A DNA stretch of 64,000 bases from Balanoglossus misakiensis (lineage: Eukaryota > Hemichordata): positions 5,332,001 through 5,396,000 of the forward strand of contig CM082577.2 in the NCBI GenBank assembly GCA_040954595.2. The letters run 5' to 3'. The position numbers and the translations under genes are program-made. Shown here piece after piece: positions 57,601 through 64,000 of this stretch. Below the pieces are notes generated by a model. The model had not been told where the DNA came from. It did no database searches and saw only the letters and a list, made by a program, of their open reading frames with translations. Each line of letters starts with the position of its first letter. The first letter of the stretch is position 1.

Positions 57601-59528
57601 TCTATATATCGGAAGCAAAGGCTATTAAAGCGGAATAATCAGCTTGCTCCACAAAAACCTCCATACTCATTCACACACAAAAAATCGCAACAGTGTATAA
57701 GGATTTGTTTGATTTCGTTGTCTGAATTCTTGCAGGGATTATGCGTGGCATGTCGAGGGGCTACCGGGCCACCAAGGTGAGCGTGTGGAACGAGTTCAAG
57801 CTCCTGATGAAGATCATCTTCTACCTGCCGCCCGCCATGCCGTCGCACTTCAACACCAAGGACGTGGACCTGATCTTCGTCAACTTCAATGCCTGGGAGT
57901 ACGCGGGCACCGACACCCTGTGGGCGGGCATCGTCACCAAGCTGGTGGCCAAGGTGGAGCGCTACTCCGGCTACTGGAAGACCCGCTTCTACCGCATCGT
58001 GGCGGTGAAGACCAAGAAGTCGGCCATGCAGAAGGTGCTGGGCGACGACGACAGCCTGATGGATGACGTCAAGTTCCGGAAGACCTACGGCATTGCCAAC
58101 TTCCTGTGGGTCGTCGCGTTCAACGTGTTGCTCCTCGTCGGAATCATCCTCGCGGTGCTCATTCTCACAGGCGAATTTAATGAGCTGCTGGACGATGGGA
58201 ACTCTAATAACGCGACTGGTGGGGATACATCGGGAGGAGTTTCGACTGGCTTGGTGGCCATAGAGGGCGCTATAGCGACAGTCCTGGGCGGCGCCTTCCT
58301 TTTGAACATCAAAAATGTGGGCACCGGCTGCATGACCTTCATGACATCTCAGAAGGACAAGGTCGAGGGCATGGTGAACAAACCGGACTTCTCCGGCAAG
58401 CTGGGATTCATGAAGAAAATCAAGCGCGAAGTGGCGATCGCCGCCAGTCTGTTGAACTGGATCGCCTGCTACAGAGGGAAGCCCGTGCGCGTTGTGATCA
58501 CGATAGACGATTTGGATAGGTGCGACAGAAAGAAAGCCGTTTCGGTCATCGAGGCCGTCAACATCTTGCTGTCGGACGAGCACTGTCCCTTCATATGCAT
58601 CCTCGCCGTCGACTGCCGAGTCATATGCGAGGCCATAGAAGAGTACCTCGGGGTGGTCTCCAAGAACGCGTACGTCTCGGGACACGAGTATCTCAAGAAA
58701 CTCATACAAGTCAGTTTCTGCATCCCTCCCATGACCACGAGAGCAAAGCAGAAGTTTCTGGGGAGGTTGAAGAAAGAGGCCTGTGCTAGAAAGCAGGCCG
58801 ACAGCGACCACTTCGATGTGCGGCGGGCCTGGACGAGCCTGATGCAACAAAAGCCGGGCCAGGAACAAGAAGCGGGCCGTCAGTCACTGCAGTGCCGCTG
58901 CTGCCCTGGGGGAAAGGTCGACGACGACGACGAGCTCAGCGAGGTGAACGTGGACGGATGCGACAAAACGAAATATTTGCTGAATCACTACGACGTCGAC
59001 GGCTACATGGAGGACCTCTTGAAGGAGTTCAACGACCAGTCGATCCTCCAGTACCTGTCCGGGAACCCGAGGACCGTGAAGAGGATATTCAACGTCCTCT
59101 GCCTCACCGCCCACCTGGTGAAAGTGAAAGGCGGACCGAAATTCCTGCCGCGAGAGGTCGTCCTTTGGACCGTGCTGGTGGACGAGTGGCCGTACCGGGT
59201 CAACCAGATGATCCACTACATCGAGGACAACCTGCAGAAGCAGTCGCTCGGGTTCGAGCTGGAGGCGTCGAAGGTCGTCAAGCCCTCCACGAAGTTGAGG
59301 GAGATATACGGGATGGTGAAGGAGCACCTGAAGACACCCAAGGACTGGGAAATGTTGATAACCCTGGACTCCGACCCCGAGGTGCTCGAAAGATTCCTCA
59401 AGACCGAGATGAAAGATTTCGACGTTCAGGACGTGAACGATCTGGTGTTGCACACACCTCACCTCGACCGCTCCATTCTGTTTTCCATCTCGCATGCCAA
59501 TACATCATCCGAAATTAAGAACGCATGA
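54689..59528 (+). CDS. PAW-ankyrin-KAP P-loop NTPase, complete
   Basis: Eight coding exons: 54689-54724, 54891-55085, 55545-55725, 56041-56213, 56392-56499, 56919-57105, 57269-57460 and 57736-59528. They total 2865 nt (954 residues). Residues ~13-195 match the PAW domain of peptide:N-glycanase (EFHLQYS, GWESGAF, IARK, LSWKFDF, IKWRL). Two or so ankyrin repeats follow (~196-285, DTALHVACK). The KAP NTPase then shows Walker A (LYAPWGSGKTF, ~340), VNFNAWEY, two membrane helices (~480-505 and ~529-550) inserted in the fold, and Walker B (VVITIDDLDRCDR, ~610-620). The C-terminal core reads LPREVVLWTVLVDEWPYR. A Cys cluster (CRCC) precedes an acidic run. KAP NTPases such as Kidins220 are membrane scaffolds with the NTPase in the cytosol. 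PAW in PNGase binds high-mannose glycans. AATAAA is at 60256-60261. No function is established for this combination. Confidence 0.9.
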
Positions 59529-61113
59529 TGAAAAAAAAGACAATTCCAACTGGGTCACGCCGTATCATTAGCACGGAGTGACCGCGCATTAGCTTTTAAA
59601 TTATGATACAACAATTCCGGAAGTTCCCAGGGGCCATTTGCATGCAACATACAGTACTAAAACCACATTATTTGTAATGACTTACTTTCTAGAAGCTTCA
59701 GTTAAACTGTCCTAGATCATAATATCGTCACGGAAGTCCTAGAAATTTGCACGTGACAGGCCAACAGGGAACAACGACCGTGCACCATATGAATAATTAT
59801 GGATATCTAACCCCTGAACTGTGGGATTGGTGACTATAGGAATGGTTGTCAGGCAGAGAATTCCGGGGTGTTTTCTTTTTAGATTTTTGTAACTCAGTGT
59901 ACTTAATCCATTGGTGCAGCTGAAACACCACCTTCCTCGTTTTCGATCAGTTAAAGTTGTTTATACATGTATACAAGTTTACCTTATCCCAGATCAATGT
60001 ATTTTTGTACTACAACCACAGCCACCAACAGTGGCTTGTGACACATTTAGTGGTAACAGAGTACACGTAGTCTGTTCTTGAGCCATGTTAATCCATTTTC
60101 ACTAACTCAATTAGGTTTTTGTTACCTAGGTGATTGACAAAAATCTCATATGGTTGACACATTTTGTAGTAAACATATTCATCCCAGACAGTTCGGTTAA
60201 ACGGTAGTGAATTGGGAGATGTTGGTAACTTACAGTGTACAATTTGTATATTTTTAATAAAAGTTTGTGATACAAAATATTTCTGCTGTGGTTTGTTTTT
60301 CCGCATTTCTGTAATGATGATATCAGTTTGAGATTTTCGATATGAGATACCATTGTTTGAGGGACACAGCCTGATTTAAGCTCATTTATTTATTTATTTG
60401 CTAATTCAAAATGCGCCATAGGTTGCGCCTGATAACAATTACATGAAATATAGTAAGTAACAACAGATACTGAATTGTATCTATCGTGTTTTAAAATGCC
60501 TAAAAACGACAAAAATATATTTGTGCCTGGCTATACAAAAAAAAGTCTGATATAATACATTGCAATCCATAAAGCCATTCACAGATATTGCTTTCCCTCA
60601 AAACACTATCATTAACTCAAATTATGGTTTCAGAGTCAATGACTTAAAGCAAGCCTCCATAACGTTCCCGAGACCACAGGTGCAGACGTGATATGTGGTA
60701 GCGAAGTAAAACCGATTGTAATCTATGTGTAAAAGAAAGTTATCAGAACGACTGTAGTTCATCTTTTTGGCTTTTTATAATCGATACACTGTTATTTCCC
60801 TCATAAGAAGACAGCGAGGCATTAATTGTATATTCAATCCTCGACAGGTGCCATTAAACAACTTTAAAGTTCAAAATTTGCTGATTTTTTTAGTTTCCAA
60901 AGTATCGCAAGCGGGTATTTGTCCACTTGATAAACCCCGCATACATCACGAACTGTGTTATATGTCTACCGTTCGTGGTATTCGTGTTTGACTCGTGGCA
61001 GACTATAAACCTCACAGAATCGCCAGCAGGTACTCTCTGTACATTCCCCTATAAACAAGCGGTCACTTCTCTTCAAGTATTAGTATACACAGTCATTGAT
61101 AAGAACCGAGAAG
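59529..61113. other. Interval between PAW-KAP and P450 3' ends
   Basis: The two genes converge here. It includes the PAW-KAP 3' UTR up to AATAAA at 60256 and AT-rich sequence beyond. No exon was recognised. Confidence 0.5.
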
Positions 61114-63888
61114 TTACACCCGGGGGTCAGATGTGTCATCCCTGTCCACAAACTTCGGGTTCAGAGGTTTGTCTGGTGTCACGACGAATGATAACATCGG
61201 GTTCACTTCGGCTGAAGATTCCAAAAAGAACTGTTGGCATATCTGAAAGCAGAATCCGACTATGTGAACCGTGACGTAATATGGGGTAAGATTTTATGAC
61301 TAACGGGAAAGATTTAGTCACAGACATTTGCAAGTTAAACGCATAAATCCTAACCTCATCCCTAGAAATATACATGGATTAAATTTCACTGACAGTTCAC
61401 AGCAAGAAAGCAAGTAACATTATTGCTCGTCGATTTCATATTTGAATGATCACTTGACAAACGACAAGGGAGAGTATCAATATACGCCCTCCTCACTTCA
61501 TACTTCAAATTGGTAAACGAACAATTATTCTTACCCTGGAGAGAACAAGATGAAGCTCCAACATTGCAACTCTCTTTCCTAAAGAAAACAACAAGAAGAC
61601 ATCGCAAATGTCAAAGTGACTTCAGGTGGCAAGAGAACAGTGTGCACGTGAACGGAGAATACTTATGCAAATTTTTGCATATGTAAGTCATAGCACATCG
61701 CACCTGTTCTTAGTTTGAAAGAAATTTACTGGTGCACACATCTCTACAAAAAGGTAATTCATGCAAAATGACAATGCGATACCTCACACCAGGAAGAACA
61801 GGCAAGAGTGTGCGACGTGGTTTCAGAAAAAAACTACCGAAACACTTTTGGATCTCTCCGTGACGCACCGATTCACGGCATTGAGGCAAACACAAACACA
61901 TACATACCGATACACATTCTTGCCCCGAAGCCAAACGGTAATGCCAGGAAGGCATTCAGTTTATCTGGCTTTCTATCCAACCATCTTTCAGGTTTGAACT
62001 CCAGCGGATCTTCGTAATATTTCGGGTTTCTACCCGATTGGTAGAACAGAAATGTTATAGGAGTCTGTAATAAAGACAATAGTGCAACAATTGTAAAAGT
62101 CGCTATTGGGGCTTTCGTGGCAAACAAAGAGTGCTGTCAAGACTTAGTGTAAATGGGAATGAATGAATGAATGAATCTGAACAATGTAAAATAAGTGTAA
62201 TACACTATCGTATAACATTTTGTGATTATTAATGCAATACAATATGTCAGAATTTGCTCAACAAGAAATGTGCACGCGAAAATCAGCTTCAAGCCCACCA
62301 GAGTATTGCAGACATTAAGATATTCACCCAATATTAAATAACAAGCGAAGACAACCTTACTTCAGCAGGTATGTTGTACCCCTTTATAACTACGTCGTTT
62401 TCAAGGATACGGGTTGCATTCGCAATTACAGGTCTCAATCTGCAGATAATAGAATTCTTTAGATTGTAAAAAAAAAAACATCTAAAATGATAACTTTTAT
62501 GACATGGTTGGTATACTATTGGCACGATTTGCGGGCTGTAATAAAATGCACCTTCAGGAATTACTACAGTAATGATATTGAATATATCATTCCTGTAAAA
62601 AAACAGACCTGATCGATGTCATTGAAGAGAATCAGACCAAAAGAACTCTACAGCCATTCTAGTTGCACAAGACCGAACAAAATAATTAGACGTTCGGGCA
62701 CAAACCTCAACGCTTCATTGATCACAGCACTGACGAGCGGCAAATGATTGACATGTTCGCGAGAGGCTGTTTCTCCCCTCGGTACAACTCGTCTGATTTC
62801 CTGCAGAAGCCTGTCCTGCCACTCTGGGTGTCTGGCAAGGTAGTAGGCTATCCACTGCAGTGCATTGCCAGTCTAGAAGGAAACCACAAATTGAGAGAGA
62901 AAACCAAATAACGCATGCGTATTCTGTTCTGTTTCGGTTTACATCTCTCTCTCTCTCTCTCTCTCTCTGTTCTGTTTCGGTTTACATATATCTCTCTCTC
63001 TCCCCCTCTCTCTCTCATATTATAATAGGTGATTTTTCACAATATAAGCCCCCAGCCCCAAGAGCGGAAATGTACGTCTAACATACTGTATCGACCGACG
63101 CAATGAGGAGTTCGGTTACACTTGAATAAACCTCGTCGATGGACAGGTCACTATGTAACAACAGATATGTCATAATGTCTGTGTCCACTTCATCTGGCAG
63201 TTCTCCTTTCTCTTTCAGTTCTTTCAGTTCGGCGAACTTTTCATCGACTCTGTTTTTTCCTACAAGGCGTGTAAGAAAAGAATGACACCTAATCAAATAT
63301 AAACGATGTCAACGCTGATTACTGAAATGAGGATAACGACAATTTATTACAAAAGGCCAAAGTATTAGTGACCTTTTTGAAGGTGGCCAGTAGCCCCTAC
63401 GTGATTGAAACTCAAATGAAGAACATTTCAACACAAACGGTTGTTGGGCCGTTGGCATGCAACACATAGGTGAAGGAATGCCCGGTCGATAGCGCACATT
63501 CATGACCCATATGAGACCCGCCTTGCACTCTGTCATTTTGTTGGTACGACGTTACCATCTGGAGTTTAAACTCTGAAGTACAATGTATACCATGATATAA
63601 TTGAATCCATGCACTCTTACTCACTACTAGCAATTTTTTTCCTGGTGTTTTTCTGTTAGACAGAGGTACTGAACTGATGCTCACCGTACTCAGAAATTGC
63701 ATCCCAGCCGCGGGCGAATCTCTTCCATGGCTCTGTCATCAAGGCAGCCTGGACGTTAGCCGGGAGTTTAAACAAGACGGGCGACGTTTCGAACACGTCA
63801 TACACTCCGCTAACATAATCCCGCGTCTCCTTCGATGCATTGCCGGCGAGGAGATGGACACGCTTGTTGAATAAAACAGACGCCACGG
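61114..63888 (-). CDS. Cytochrome P450, mitochondrial clan (CYP11/24/27-like), 3' part; truncated by window edge
   Basis: Minus-strand exons: 63685-63888, 63087-63259, 62706-62872, 62361-62439, 61908-62064, 61535-61578 and 61114-61242. All phases are consistent, and the N-terminal exons lie beyond 64000. The I-helix reads ASVDTTGNALQW (AGxDTT type). The K-helix ExxR is EALR, and the PERF-type motif is FKPERWL. The haem loop is FGFGARMCIGKR with the Cys thiolate ligand. The C-terminus LTPDK-type reads VTPDKPLNPKFVDR. The mitochondrial-clan assignment rests on SVLFNKRVHLL, the basic GKR after the haem loop and the tail. These enzymes hydroxylate sterols or secosteroids in mitochondria with adrenodoxin as electron donor. 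The subfamily and substrate cannot be decided. It converges with the PAW-KAP gene. Confidence 0.92.
62923..63015. repeat. Tandemly duplicated 22-bp unit with (CT)n tracts
   Basis: TCTGTTCTGTTTCGGTTTAC plus AT occurs at 62923-62944 and again at 62966-62987, each followed by a CT tract. It lies in a P450 intron between exons 63087-63259 and 62706-62872. Confidence 0.85.
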
Positions 63889-64000
63889 CTGTAAAATAAG
63901 ATGATTTGCTGAGCTTATTTACTTTAAATCATACTTCGCGAAAGTTCCATTGCAAGCCTGTTCACCAAAACATGTTATATCAAAGAAACTTGTTTGTAAA

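Noticed and set aside
57639-58868. 409-codon open frame on the minus strand
   Set aside because: It is antisense to the KAP exon and arises from the G/C-rich third positions of that exon. Its residues show no domain, while the plus strand has a full NTPase.
58884-59495. 203-codon open frame on the minus strand
   Set aside because: Also antisense to the KAP exon, with the same cause. The plus frame is conserved with the paralogue.
60927-61274. Plus-strand open frame of 115 codons
   Set aside because: It covers, in antisense, the last P450 exon, whose minus-strand reading is conserved.

Overview
This is a window of animal nuclear DNA. Genes are split by GT-AG introns with consistent phases, intergenic DNA is AT-rich, there are short inverted-repeat elements and microsatellites, and every recognisable protein is of metazoan type. 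The protein set (USP22, DHRS7B, ANKRD54, ALKBH5, two MOLO1-type proteins, two KAP NTPases, a mitochondrial-clan P450) suggests a marine invertebrate such as a hemichordate, cephalochordate or lophotrochozoan. The sequence alone does not settle which.

Layout. 0.6-9.6 kb (minus): a complete USP22 orthologue in 13 coding exons, divergently paired with DHRS7B (plus, 10.7-13.3 kb, 6 exons). 16.0-18.4 kb (minus): ANKRD54 (6 exons), divergently paired with ALKBH5 (plus, 19.2-20.9 kb, 3 exons). 25.3-28.8 kb and 32.8-41.4 kb (plus): two tandem MOLO1/TPM-domain membrane protein genes with the same 4-exon structure. 45.7-46.1 kb (plus): the last two exons of an unidentified single-pass membrane protein. 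46.9-50.3 kb (minus) and 54.7-59.5 kb (plus): a head-to-head pair of KAP P-loop NTPase genes. 61.1-63.9 kb (minus): the 3' part of a mitochondrial-clan cytochrome P450 that runs off the right edge. Two identical tRNA-Pro(UGG) genes lie at 34.1 kb (minus) and 51.2 kb (plus).

The most unusual locus is the KAP pair. The plus-strand gene joins an N-terminal PAW domain (the glycan-binding module of peptide:N-glycanase), ankyrin repeats and a membrane-anchored KAP NTPase with intact Walker A and B motifs. Its divergent minus-strand paralogue has the same PAW and KAP parts, but it lacks the ankyrin exons, has degraded Walker A, Walker B and FNAWEY-type motifs, and carries a one-base frame disturbance in a PAW exon. 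It looks like a pseudo-NTPase partner or a gene in decay.

The remaining genes are ordinary nuclear housekeeping or regulatory genes: histone H2A/H2B deubiquitination (USP22), lipid or retinoid-type short-chain reduction (DHRS7B), adaptor function (ANKRD54), RNA m6A demethylation (ALKBH5), receptor modulation (MOLO1) and sterol oxidation (CYP). Exon boundaries were read by eye from splice sites, phase and homology. Start exons of the minus KAP gene and of the 45.7-kb gene remain unknown.
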